This document shows positions 1-10,186 of a DNA stretch of 64,000 bases, in pieces. This stretch comes from Synechococcus sp. LTW-R (GTDB lineage: Bacteria; Cyanobacteriota; Cyanobacteriia; PCC-6307; Cyanobiaceae). The stretch is from positions 1,798,001-1,862,000 of the forward strand of contig NZ_CP059060.1 of assembly GCF_014217875.1 (NCBI RefSeq), in the 5' to 3' direction. Position 1 is the stretch's first letter; the number at the start of each line of letters is the position of its first letter. Under the pieces are notes generated by a model. It was not told the DNA's origin and searched no databases. It worked only from the letters and a program-made list of their open reading frames with translations. A program made the position numbers and the translations under genes.

Positions 1-84
1 CCGGACAGGAGCACGGCGGTCAAAACGAGGACGGGGTGGCATTCAGATGGGCGAGAGGACGGAAAAACAGTTGCTGTTCACCGT

Positions 85-999
85 TCACCCTAGGACGTGC
101 TCGATCGCCGACAAGGCCCGTTCCAGTGGATCGCCGTCTTGGCCCGGTGCATCCAGCCAAAGGGGTTGATGCTGGCGGCGAAACCACGTTCGCTGGCGCT
201 TGGCGAATTGCTGGGTGCGTTTGGTGGTCTGCGCGATGGCCTGCTGCTCGTTCAACTGACCCCGCAGCAGGGCGGCTGCTTCTGCGTAGCCGATGGTGTC
301 CAGCAGTGGGCAGTCCGCTCCGTAGCGCTGTTGGAGCGTTTGCGTTTCAGCCACCAAGCCATCGCTGTACAGCGCATGGCTGCGTTGGGCAATGCGTTGT
401 TTGAGGTTGCTCGGGTTGAGCCCCAGCTCAAGGACACGCCAGGGCGGTGGATTGGAGCCCTGTTGCTGGCTGAGGGGACGACCCGTGGCATAGAGCACCT
501 CCAGGGCGCGCTGGGTTCGCACGGCGTCGTTGGCCATGATCCGCTCAGCGGCGCTTGGATCCGCTTGGCGCAGCAGGGCGTAGCACTGGTTCTGGCCCAG
601 GGCCTCGAGCTCCCCCCGTAGTTGTGGTTGCGGCGGCACCGCCGGTGGCGTCATCCCCTGGGTGATGGCCTTGATGTAGAGACCGCTGCCGCCCACGAGA
701 AAGGCCACCCCGCGCCTCTGGTGTTCCGCGGCGATAGCTCGGTCGGCTTCCTGGCGGAACTCCTGCAAATTGATGGGTTGATCGGGAGCCCGCAGGTCCA
801 GCAGCTCATGGCGAACGGCGGCCCGTTGCTCGGCCGTCGGTTTGGCCGTGCCGATCGTCATGTCCTTGTAAAGCTGCCTGGAATCGACGGACAGCACAGC
901 GAGGTCAAGGGCCTTGGCGATCTCAATGCCAAGTGCGGTTTTGCCGCTGGCCGTTGGCCCCAGCAAGGCGATGACGAGGGGCTGACTGGATGGACTCAT
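85..999 (-). CDS. miaA: tRNA dimethylallyltransferase
   Basis: MiaA transfers a dimethylallyl group to N6 of adenosine 37 in tRNAs that read codons beginning with U, in the cytoplasm. The 304-residue product shows the P-loop GPTASGKT at residues 14-21, then [18 protein letters not shown] in the middle, and a basic [12 protein letters not shown] stretch near the C-terminus, all typical of the family. I start at the ATG at 999, because the family begins just ahead of the P-loop; a longer reading from 1026 adds nine unsupported residues. It diverges from gyrB, leaving about 180 nt for two promoters. Bases 1-84 beyond its stop are too short to interpret. Confidence 0.95.
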   Translation of the reverse strand: MSPSSQPLVIALLGPTASGKTALGIEIAKALDLAVLSVDSRQLYKDMTIGTAKPTAEQRAAVRHELLDLRAPDQPINLQEFRQEADRAIAAEHQRRGVAFLVGGSGLYIKAITQGMTPPAVPPQPQLRGELEALGQNQCYALLRQADPSAAERIMANDAVRTQRALEVLYATGRPLSQQQGSNPPPWRVLELGLNPSNLKQRIAQRSHALYSDGLVAETQTLQQRYGADCPLLDTIGYAEAAALLRGQLNEQQAIAQTTKRTQQFAKRQRTWFRRQHQPLWLDAPGQDGDPLERALSAIEHVLG

Positions 1000-1111
1000 C
1001 ACCGCACTTTGCCGGGTGACCTGCAAACCGAGGGGTGCCCCCCTTGCCGAAATTGCCCCTCAGCGGCCCCTACAAGCGCCTCTATTGCATCGGTGGTAGA
1101 TTGACCCCTAA

Positions 1112-3144
<2,033 letters not shown>

Positions 3145-3145
<1 letters not shown>

Positions 3146-3456
3146 TGCCGGCCCAGCCGTACGCCAGCTTGCGCTGGGGCGCTCTCTTGGCCTTCGCGTT
3201 ATTTGCACCCATTGGCCTTCCGGCGGGTGGTGCGGAGCGTCGTCAGGCGGAGGTTCGCCGGCGTTGCTCCAGCGAGCCCCTGCTGAGTACTTCCAGAGGC
3301 TGTCTGCAAGCAGCTCCGGAGCGCCAGGCTCCCGTGCTTGCCCAGGTGCCTGTGGATTCTTCGATTGAGGTTCTGCGCAGCTGGAGTAACCAGCGCGGTG
3401 AGCGCTGGCTCCAGGTGAAAGTGGCCTCCCGCCGGGGCTGGATGGTGGCTGCTTAA
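3145..3456 (+). CDS. Small secreted SH3-like protein
   Basis: This is a 103-residue protein with an N-terminal signal-like segment (hydrophobic stretch ALLAFALFAPIGLPAGG, then an Ala-rich junction near residue 30), so it is probably exported. The second half reads like one bacterial SH3 (SH3b) domain: SIEVLRSW, then RGERWLQVKV, ending RRGWM. Such domains usually bind peptidoglycan or peptides, but no enzyme domain is attached here. Two cysteines (in RRCSSE and RGCLQ) could form a disulfide. The start codon overlaps the gyrB stop by one base. The function is unknown; SH3b is an inference from the pattern of Trp, Gly and beta-strand residues. Confidence 0.7.
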
Positions 3457-3461
3457 CGCCG

Positions 3462-3824
3462 ATGCGTGATGCCCTTCTGCTAGCGATTGGCGCTGTGCCA
3501 GGGGCTTGGTTGCGTTTTCGGGTGGTGAATCACCTGGAGCCGATGCTGCCTCGCAAGCACTGGGGCACCTTCATGGTGAATGTCATCGCCTGTTTTGCCC
3601 TGGGCTTGGTCGCGGCCCTGGCCAATCACTGCGGGCCTGACCAGCGGTTGGGTTTGCTGCTTGGCACCGGCTTCTTGGGGAGCCTCAGCACGTTTTCGAC
3701 CTTCAGCGTTGAATTGCTGCAGACCTTGCGGTCTGGCCTCTTCCGTGAGACAGCGCTGTTGGCCGTTGGCTCTGTCTTAGTGGGAGTTGTTGCCGTACTA
3801 GCGGGGATGGCCACCGTTGGCTGA
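3462..3824 (+). CDS. crcB: Fluoride channel subunit FluC/CrcB, copy 1
   Basis: FluC (CrcB) exports fluoride through a dimeric, dual-topology channel in the inner membrane. This 120-residue protein has four hydrophobic segments, the GAVPGAWLRF start motif, the channel-lining Asn region FMVNVIACFALG and the phenylalanine-box motif GFLGSLSTFSTF with both Phe present. The next gene encodes a second FluC-like subunit overlapping by eight bases, so the pair probably assembles as a heterodimer, as is known for paired crcB genes. It starts six bases after the preceding stop. No fluoride riboswitch is visible upstream. Confidence 0.9.
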   Translation: MRDALLLAIGAVPGAWLRFRVVNHLEPMLPRKHWGTFMVNVIACFALGLVAALANHCGPDQRLGLLLGTGFLGSLSTFSTFSVELLQTLRSGLFRETALLAVGSVLVGVVAVLAGMATVG

Positions 3825-4212
3825 TCGGAACCTGCGTTTTGCCCTGAAGGAGCTCGGCTTGGTCGCCTGCGGGGCGGTGCCTGGTGCCTGGTTGCGCTGG
3901 CAGAGCGGGATCCATCTCGGTCCGCTGCTGGGCGGGGCTGCGATCTCCAACCTGTTGGTGAACGTGATCGGGTCCCTGATCCTGGGATTACTGGCCGGAC
4001 CGATTCCGCGTCGGCCAAGCCTCCTCTTGCTATTGGGGATTGGTTTTTGCGGCTGTCTGACCACCTTCAGCAGCTGGATGCTGGACGTCGTCAAGCTCAT
4101 CAACGCTGGCCAGCCCGTGTTGGGTCTGCTGATGATTGTTGTCAGCCTGATCTTGGGAGTGGCGAGCGCGGCGGCTGGTTATCAGCTCAGCCGCCACGTC
4201 TTTGACGCCTAG
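3817..4212 (+). CDS. crcB: Fluoride channel subunit FluC/CrcB, copy 2
   Basis: This is the second subunit of the probable FluC heterodimer, 131 residues with four membrane segments. The start is TTG at 3817, inside the end of copy 1, which implies translational coupling; no later start would keep the conserved GAVPGAWLRW motif intact. NLLVNVIGSLILG matches the pore Asn segment. The phenylalanine-box region reads GFCGCLTTFSSW: the first Phe is kept, but the second position is Trp and the usual following acidic residue is shifted. The two pore halves are therefore not equivalent. Its TAG lies within a CTAG that also provides the stop of the convergent peroxidase gene. Confidence 0.88.
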   Translation: MADRNLRFALKELGLVACGAVPGAWLRWQSGIHLGPLLGGAAISNLLVNVIGSLILGLLAGPIPRRPSLLLLLGIGFCGCLTTFSSWMLDVVKLINAGQPVLGLLMIVVSLILGVASAAAGYQLSRHVFDA

Positions 4213-4676
4213 GCCAGAGCTGCCTCGATGGCGCCCTTGAGCTCAGCGGAGTCGGGCTCCACATTGCTCTTGAAGCGCTTGAGCACAGTGCCGTCCTTGC
4301 CGATGAGGAACTTCTCGAAGTTCCAGGCCACAGCACCGGCCGGCTCGGCCTGGGTCAGGGTGCTGAAGGGGGCATCGCCGATGGCGACCTTGGCGTAGAC
4401 GGGGAAGGTCACGCCGTAGGTGGTTGAGCAGAACTGCTTGATCTCCTCGAGGCTGCTGGGCTCCTGGGCGCCGAAGTCATTGCATGGGAAGGCGATCACG
4501 CTGAAACCCTGGCTGCCGTAGGCCTCTTGCAGGGCTTGCAGGCCGGCGTACTGGCGGGTGAAACCGCAACGGCTGGCCACGTTCACGGCCAGCACCACCT
4601 GACCGTTCAGGTCGCCGAGGCGTTGCTGCTCGCCACTGCCGTTGGTCACCACAACATCGTTGACGCTGATGGCCAT
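4209..4676 (-). CDS. Glutathione peroxidase family protein (thiol peroxidase)
   Basis: This cytoplasmic peroxidase reduces hydrogen or lipid peroxides with thiols, in non-animal members usually thioredoxin. The 155-residue product has the peroxidatic cysteine in NVASRCGFT, the FPCNDFGAQEP block, a probable resolving cysteine in FCSTTYGVTFP, and WNFEKFL with the catalytic Trp and Asn. It uses Cys, not Sec. The position that is Gln in animal enzymes (FPCNQF) is Asp here. I chose the ATG at 4676 (MAISVND); the longer frame upstream runs into the mgtE start region and has no family character. It is convergent with the second fluoride channel gene and diverges from mgtE. Confidence 0.92.
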   Translation of the reverse strand: MAISVNDVVVTNGSGEQQRLGDLNGQVVLAVNVASRCGFTRQYAGLQALQEAYGSQGFSVIAFPCNDFGAQEPSSLEEIKQFCSTTYGVTFPVYAKVAIGDAPFSTLTQAEPAGAVAWNFEKFLIGKDGTVLKRFKSNVEPDSAELKGAIEAALA

Positions 4677-4748
4677 GGAATTGGTATGGGGGAAGCGGGA
4701 CCCTAGCGGCCCTTCCCCATAAAATCGGCCTGGTGCAGCTGAGGGGCC

Positions 4749-6134
4749 ATGAGCGAGGCGTCCGCTGCGGCGACGAATCCTGAGGTGTTTGTCCAGGAGC
4801 TGCGCGGGCTGCTGGAGGCCGGCAACTACGACGCGGTGAAGCTGCTGCTGCAGCCCGTCCAAGAAGTGGATATCGCTGAAGCGATTGGCGGGTTGCCGCG
4901 CACGCTGCAGGCTTTGGCGTTCCGGCTGCTGCCGAAAGACGAAGCGATCGCGGTTTACGAGTACCTCGAGCCCACCGTTCAGCAGACCCTGCTGGAGCGC
5001 CTGCGCTCAAGCGAAGTGCTCGAGCTCGTGGAGGAGATGTCCCCCGACGACCGGGTTGACCTCTTTGATGAGCTGCCCGCCAAGGTTGTCCGTCGTCTCC
5101 TCGCGGAACTCAGCCCGGCGGAACGCCGGGTGACGGCTCAGCTGCTCGGCTACGAACCCGAGACGGCGGGCCGGTTGATGACGACCGAGTTCATCGATCT
5201 CAAGGAGTTCCACAGCGTGGCCCAGGCGCTGACGATCGTGCGGCGCCGCGCCCGGGACACCGAGACGATCTATGCGCTTTATGTGACGGACGCCTCACGC
5301 CATCTGACGGGGATCCTGTCGCTGCGGGACCTGGTGGTGGCCGATCCGGAGCAGCGGGTGGGGGACGTGATGACCAGAGAGGTGGTCAGCGTTGGCACGG
5401 ACACCGACCAGGAAGAGGTGGCCCGGGTGATCCAGCGCTACGACTTTTTGGCGGTCCCCGTTGTGGATCGCGAGGAGCGCCTTGTGGGGATCGTCACCGT
5501 CGATGACGTGATCGACGTGATCCAGCAGGAGGCCACCCGCGATCTTTACGCCGCCGGTGCGGTGCAGGCCGGCGACGAGGACGACTACTTCCAGAGCAAT
5601 CTCTTCAGCGTGGCCCGGCGCCGGGTGGTGTGGCTGTTGGTCCTCTTGATCGCCAACAGCGGCACGGCGGCGGTCATTGCCTCGATGGACGGCGTGCTGA
5701 AACAGGTGGTGGTCCTGGCGGCGTTCATTCCCCTGTTGATTGGCACGGGGGGCAACGTCGGCGCTCAAAGCTCCACGGTGGTGATTCGCGGTTTAAGCAC
5801 CCAGCGCATCCAGGGCCTCGGTCCAGCCCTGGCCATTGGCCGGGAAGCAATCGCTGGGGCCCTGCTGGGACTGTTGATGGTCCTGGTGGTGGTGCCCTGG
5901 ACGGCCTACGTCAGTGGAGGCAACTGGTTGGTGGCTTCGGCGGCGGGGATCAGCCTGGTGGCGATCACGACCTTGGCGGCCACGGCTGGAGCCGCTCTGC
6001 CGCTGCTCTTCAACAGCCTGGGCTTGGATCCGGCTCTCATGTCGGCCCCCTTCATTGCCACCGCAACGGATGTGGCGGGGGTCTTCATCTACCTGCAGAC
6101 CGCGAGCTGGCTGTTGACTCGCGCCTCGGGCTAA
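4749..6134 (+). CDS. mgtE: Magnesium transporter MgtE
   Basis: MgtE is a Mg2+-gated channel of the inner membrane. The 461 residues read as an N-terminal alpha-helical Mg-sensor domain (about 1-130, Asp/Glu rich, with EEMSPDDRVDLFDELP), a CBS pair (about 135-255, with MTTEFIDL and VPVVDREERLVGIVTVDDVIDV), a connecting helix, and five membrane segments from about residue 290. The pore region GTGGNVGAQSS and the ATDVAG motif with its Mg-binding Asp in the last helix are present. The domain order and length match the family. The start is the ATG at 4749, about 72 nt from the divergent peroxidase start. Confidence 0.95.
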   Translation: MSEASAAATNPEVFVQELRGLLEAGNYDAVKLLLQPVQEVDIAEAIGGLPRTLQALAFRLLPKDEAIAVYEYLEPTVQQTLLERLRSSEVLELVEEMSPDDRVDLFDELPAKVVRRLLAELSPAERRVTAQLLGYEPETAGRLMTTEFIDLKEFHSVAQALTIVRRRARDTETIYALYVTDASRHLTGILSLRDLVVADPEQRVGDVMTREVVSVGTDTDQEEVARVIQRYDFLAVPVVDREERLVGIVTVDDVIDVIQQEATRDLYAAGAVQAGDEDDYFQSNLFSVARRRVVWLLVLLIANSGTAAVIASMDGVLKQVVVLAAFIPLLIGTGGNVGAQSSTVVIRGLSTQRIQGLGPALAIGREAIAGALLGLLMVLVVVPWTAYVSGGNWLVASAAGISLVAITTLAATAGAALPLLFNSLGLDPALMSAPFIATATDVAGVFIYLQTASWLLTRASG

Positions 6135-6157
6135 GTGATTTGGCTTCCTGAGAGTCT

Positions 6158-6187
6158 CTTTACACTTCTTTAGGGTAGGCTTTACAC
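6158..6187. promoter_or_regulatory. Direct repeat CTTTACAC x2 upstream of a sigma factor gene
   Basis: The octamer CTTTACAC occurs at 6158-6165 and again at 6180-6187, with starts 22 nt apart (about two helical turns), in the 71-nt gap between mgtE and the sigma factor gene. Each unit resembles a half-site of the HLR1 element bound by RpaB (core TTACA), but the spacing is not the HLR1 spacing. It may be an operator, or the TTTACA units may act as -35 elements. Confidence 0.35.
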
Positions 6188-6205
6188 CAGTTCACGTTTC
6201 GAGCC

Positions 6206-7228
6206 GTGGTCGTTGCAATCGCTTCGAGCCGACCCGCTGCCGCTGACCGCGAGACCGCGCTGGCCGGCGGAACGGATTTGGTGCGCTCGTACCTGCGGGA
6301 CATCGGCCGGGTGCCGCTGCTGACCCACGAGCAGGAGATCACCCTTGGCCGTCAGGTTCAAGAGCTTGTGGCGCTTGAGGTGCTGGAGCAGGAACTGGCG
6401 AGCCGTGAGGGCGTCGAGAAGCCTTCGCCTGCGGTGCTGGCTAAGGAAGCGGGTCTGACCCAGGTTCAACTCAAGAAGCGGCTGCGCAGTGGCCAGCGGG
6501 CGAAGGAGCGGATGGTGGCCGCCAACTTGAGGTTGGTGGTGAGCGTGGCCAAGAAGTACACCAAGCGGAATATGGAGCTCCTGGACCTGATCCAGGAGGG
6601 AACCATCGGCCTGGTGCGGGGCGTGGAGAAGTTCGACCCGACCCGGGGCTACAAGTTCAGTACCTATGCGTATTGGTGGATCCGCCAGGGGATCACACGG
6701 GCCATTGCAGAGAAGAGCCGCACGATCCGCCTACCGATCCACATCACGGAGACCCTGAACAAGCTCAAGAAAGGCCAGCGGGAACTGAGCCAAGAGCTTG
6801 GCCGGACCCCAACCGTGACGGAGCTGGCTGAGTTTGTTGACCTGCCGGAGGAGGAGGTGAAGGACCTGCTCTGCCGCGCGCGTCAGCCCGTGAGCCTGGA
6901 GACCAAGGTGGGCGACGGGGATGACACGGAGCTGCTGGACCTACTGGCGGCCGATGGCACCCAGCCGTCTGAGCTGGTGGATGGGGAGTGCTTGCGGATG
7001 GATATGCGGGGACTGCTGGACCAACTGCCGGACCTGCAGGGACGTGTCCTGAAGATGCGCTACGCGATTCCCTGCCGCGATGTGCCCGATCCGGACGAGC
7101 CGATGAGCCTGACTGGTATTGGTCGGGTCCTGGGTATTAGCCGTGATCGCGTTCGCAACCTTGAGCGTGATGGTTTGGCGGGTTTGCGTCGCTTGAGCCA
7201 GAACGTTCAGGCCTACGTGGCTGTTTAA
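6206..7228 (+). CDS. Group 2 sigma-70 family sigma factor
   Basis: This is an alternative RNA polymerase sigma factor of the RpoD-like (SigB-E) type found in several copies in cyanobacteria. The 340 residues include region 1.2 ([16 protein letters not shown]), region 2 with [15 protein letters not shown] and [17 protein letters not shown], the -10-reading segment [15 protein letters not shown], region 3 ([12 protein letters not shown]) and region 4 with a helix-turn-helix ending [12 protein letters not shown]. The start is GTG at 6206. Region 4 is unusual: the common RYGL is [15 protein letters not shown], a longer loop, and the recognition helix is diverged, which suggests altered -35 recognition. 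Which paralogue this is cannot be told by eye. Confidence 0.9.
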   Translation: MVVAIASSRPAAADRETALAGGTDLVRSYLRDIGRVPLLTHEQEITLGRQVQELVALEVLEQELASREGVEKPSPAVLAKEAGLTQVQLKKRLRSGQRAKERMVAANLRLVVSVAKKYTKRNMELLDLIQEGTIGLVRGVEKFDPTRGYKFSTYAYWWIRQGITRAIAEKSRTIRLPIHITETLNKLKKGQRELSQELGRTPTVTELAEFVDLPEEEVKDLLCRARQPVSLETKVGDGDDTELLDLLAADGTQPSELVDGECLRMDMRGLLDQLPDLQGRVLKMRYAIPCRDVPDPDEPMSLTGIGRVLGISRDRVRNLERDGLAGLRRLSQNVQAYVAV

Positions 7229-7262
7229 GACTTACCGTCAGCCAGCGCATTCAGGTCCGGGT

Positions 7263-9032
7263 TTGAGTTCGACCAAGGAGCTTCTTCTCGGCATCGCTGG
7301 CCACCTCACAGCTAGACGGAAGCGACAGCTCATTGTTCTGAGCCTGGTCACTCTGGCTTCCGCTGTTGCCGAGCTTGTCTCTTTGGGATCGGCGCTGCCC
7401 TTTTTGGCTGTGTTGACCGAGCCAGAGCAGCTTTGGAAGGCTCCTTGGATTCAGCAGTGGGCCCCGAAGCTTGGCTGGAGTTCTCCTTCTGAACTCCTTG
7501 GGCCTGCAGCTGGGGTGTTTGCTTTTGCTGCAGTTACAGCTGCCTTGGTCCGTTTGGCCAATCTTTGGTTGAGTGGGCAACTTGCTGCTGCCATTGGCTC
7601 AGATCTCAGTTGTGAAGCCTATCGAAAGACGCTTTATCAGCCCTATTCCGTCCATGTAAGGCGCAATAGCAGTGCCGTCATCAATTCAGTGACCGGTCAG
7701 ATTGGTACAACGGTTTCGGCAATTAATCTTGTTCTTCAGACCAGCACTTCAACGCTGGTTGCGATCTCTTTATTGTTAGGCTTGTTTTGCATTGACTGGG
7801 CAGTTGCGTTGAGTGCGGCTGGCTTGTTTGGAGGTTCATACGTCTTGATCGGCTTCTTTAGTCGTCGAGCCCTTCTTGCCAATGGTCGAATCATTAATGA
7901 TTCGAGGAAAGATGTAGTTAAGTCTCTTCAAGAGGGGATTGGTGCGATACGTGATGTGATCTTAGATGGAACTCAAAACCTCTACTTGGATATTTACAGA
8001 AGATCAGACCGTCCTCAGCGTCAGTTTCAAGCGAGAAACCAGTTTCTTTCTTTGTTTCCTCGGTTTTCCCTCGAGGCATTGGGTTTGATTGCGATTTCAG
8101 TTTTGGCAACGGCTCTGGCTGCGCAGAAAGGCGGAGGTGCAGCTGCGATGCCTGTGCTTGGCGCTTTTGCTTTGGGAGCTCAGAGGCTTTTGCCTGCAAT
8201 GCAGCAAACCTACTCGGGTTGGTCGAACCTCAAGGGCTTTTCGGCAGACCTCGGGGGAGTTTTGGAGATGCTGCAGCAACCACTTCCGGACGTTTTAGAG
8301 GTCAATAAGAAACTAGTTTTGAAGTCGGAGGTTCGTTTTTGTGAGGTTTGCTTCTCTTACGGACAAGGACATGCAGGCGTCTTGAATGACCTCAGCTTGA
8401 AAATTGAGCGTGGTCAACGCGTTGGATTTATTGGTTCGACTGGCAGTGGTAAGAGCACTACTGTTGATGTCTTGATGGGTTTGCTGTCCCCAACGAAAGG
8501 TCAAATCCTTGTCGATGAACTTAATCTGCATGACCACGCTTACCCCGAACGACTTTTGGCGTGGCGTTCAGCGATAGCTCATGTTCCTCAAAGTATCTAT
8601 CTGGCGGACAGCTCCATTGCTGGAAATATTGCTTTTGGGGTTCCGACAGATCAAATCGACTTCGATCGCGTCCGATTGGCTGCGCAGCAAGCGCAGATTG
8701 CATCGTTTATTGAAGCGAGCCCTGATGGCTACGACAGTTTTGTTGGTGAGCGGGGGATTCGTCTCAGCGGTGGTCAGCGTCAGCGTCTTGGGATCGCTCG
8801 GGCCCTCTACAAACAGGCTCAAGTCTTGATCTTGGACGAGGCCACCAGCGCCTTGGATAACGACACCGAGCAGGCGGTGATGGATGCGATCAATCAACTT
8901 GACCGCAATCTCACGGTCGTGATGATTGCCCACCGGCTGAGCACCGTCGCGAAGTGTGATCGCGTCATCCGTTTGGACCACGGGCGTGTCGTCGCTGATG
9001 GACCGCCATCTGAGGTCTTGGCTCAGGCTTGA
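7263..9032 (+). CDS. ABC exporter, fused permease and ATPase
   Basis: This is a 589-residue half-transporter with an N-terminal membrane domain of about six helices (residues 20-330) and a C-terminal ATPase (about 345-589) carrying Walker A GSTGSGKST, signature LSGGQRQR, Walker B VLILDEATSALD and the switch His in MIAHRLS. Overall it resembles lipid- or glycan-flipping exporters such as MsbA and PglK; the substrate is not known. The start is TTG at 7263, 34 nt after the sigma factor stop. Base composition is mosaic: the line 7861-7920 is about 43% GC, while 8821-8880 is about 60%. This points to a foreign membrane domain or to recombination within the gene. It overlaps mutY by four bases. Confidence 0.88.
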   Translation: MSSTKELLLGIAGHLTARRKRQLIVLSLVTLASAVAELVSLGSALPFLAVLTEPEQLWKAPWIQQWAPKLGWSSPSELLGPAAGVFAFAAVTAALVRLANLWLSGQLAAAIGSDLSCEAYRKTLYQPYSVHVRRNSSAVINSVTGQIGTTVSAINLVLQTSTSTLVAISLLLGLFCIDWAVALSAAGLFGGSYVLIGFFSRRALLANGRIINDSRKDVVKSLQEGIGAIRDVILDGTQNLYLDIYRRSDRPQRQFQARNQFLSLFPRFSLEALGLIAISVLATALAAQKGGGAAAMPVLGAFALGAQRLLPAMQQTYSGWSNLKGFSADLGGVLEMLQQPLPDVLEVNKKLVLKSEVRFCEVCFSYGQGHAGVLNDLSLKIERGQRVGFIGSTGSGKSTTVDVLMGLLSPTKGQILVDELNLHDHAYPERLLAWRSAIAHVPQSIYLADSSIAGNIAFGVPTDQIDFDRVRLAAQQAQIASFIEASPDGYDSFVGERGIRLSGGQRQRLGIARALYKQAQVLILDEATSALDNDTEQAVMDAINQLDRNLTVVMIAHRLSTVAKCDRVIRLDHGRVVADGPPSEVLAQA

Positions 9033-10183
9033 GGGTTCCAGCCTCTTTGAGTACAGAACAGGCATCTGTCCTGCGGCACAAGCTTTTGCGCTGGTGGCAG
9101 GTCCATGGCCGCCATGGAATTCCTTGGAAGCGCGCCGCTCAGGGTGTCTTGCCCAAGGGCGGTGAGGAGCTGAATCCCTACCCCACATGGGTTGCGGAGG
9201 TCATGCTTCAGCAAACCCAGCTCCAAGTTGTCTTGCCCTATTGGCAGCGTTGGATGGTGCGGTTCCCAACGCTGCAATCTTTGGCCGGCGCGGATGAACA
9301 GGAGGTCCTTTTGCTTTGGCAGGGCCTTGGGTACTACTCACGTGCTCGCCGGCTGCATCAAGGGGCGCAGCAGTTGGTTGAGCGTGAAGACTCCGTTTGG
9401 CCCCGTGACCTTGAGGGTTGGTTGGCGTTGCCGGGAATTGGCCCCAGCACCGCCGGCAGCATTCTCTCTTCGGCGTTTGATCTGCCGTTTCCGATCCTGG
9501 ACGGCAACGTCAAAAGGGTGCTCTCCCGCTTGATCGCCAGTCCACAGCCGCCGGTCCGCAACAGCAAAGCGCTCTGGCAGTTGAGTGCTGAACTCCTGGA
9601 TCCCGAGCAGCCCCGCTCCTTCAACCAAGCCCTGATGGATCTGGGGGCCACGGTTTGCACCCCCAAGACCCCCAGCTGCCAGCACTGCCCTTGGAGCGAC
9701 CAGTGCGCTGCCTACGCTTCCGGCGATCCAGCCGCCTATCCCGTGAAGGAAGCCCCGCGAGAACTGCCCTTTCAGGTCATCGGCGTTGGCGTGGTGCTCA
9801 ACGACGCCGGCGAGGTGTTGATTGATCAGCGCCTGAATGAGGGTCTGCTCGGCGGGCTCTGGGAATTCCCTGGGGGGAAGCAGGAATCCGGAGAGGCCAT
9901 TGAGGCCACCATCTGCCGCGAGTTGCAGGAGGAGCTGGCGATTGAGGTGGAAGTGGGCGAGGAGTTGATCAGCCTGGATCACGCCTACAGCCACAAGCGA
10001 CTGCGGTTTGTTGTCCACCTCTGCCAGTGGCGCGCCGGTGAGCCGCAGCCCTTGGCTTCACAGCAGGTGCGCTGGGTGAAGCCCCAGCAGCTCAGCGACT
10101 ATCCCTTCCCAGCCGCCAATGCGCGGATCATTGCCGCATTGCTGGCGCGTCTCCACCCTGAGGAGGGAACCGACGCGGCCTGA
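9029..10183 (+). CDS. mutY: A/G-specific adenine glycosylase
   Basis: MutY removes adenine mispaired with 8-oxoguanine. The 384 residues contain the catalytic N-terminal domain with EVMLQQTQ (catalytic Glu), the helix-hairpin-helix LPGIGPSTAGSI followed by DGNVKRVLSR (catalytic Asp), and an iron-sulfur loop with four cysteines in the MutY spacing (CTPKTPSC, then HCPWSDQC). The C-terminal domain (from about 245) is MutT-like and recognises 8-oxoG. It keeps a nearly full Nudix box, GGKQESGEAIEATICRELQE. The start is TTG at 9029, overlapping the ABC gene stop; another TTG lies 18 nt downstream, so the exact start is uncertain. Confidence 0.95.
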   Translation: MRVPASLSTEQASVLRHKLLRWWQVHGRHGIPWKRAAQGVLPKGGEELNPYPTWVAEVMLQQTQLQVVLPYWQRWMVRFPTLQSLAGADEQEVLLLWQGLGYYSRARRLHQGAQQLVEREDSVWPRDLEGWLALPGIGPSTAGSILSSAFDLPFPILDGNVKRVLSRLIASPQPPVRNSKALWQLSAELLDPEQPRSFNQALMDLGATVCTPKTPSCQHCPWSDQCAAYASGDPAAYPVKEAPRELPFQVIGVGVVLNDAGEVLIDQRLNEGLLGGLWEFPGGKQESGEAIEATICRELQEELAIEVEVGEELISLDHAYSHKRLRFVVHLCQWRAGEPQPLASQQVRWVKPQQLSDYPFPAANARIIAALLARLHPEEGTDAA

Positions 10184-10186
10184 TCG

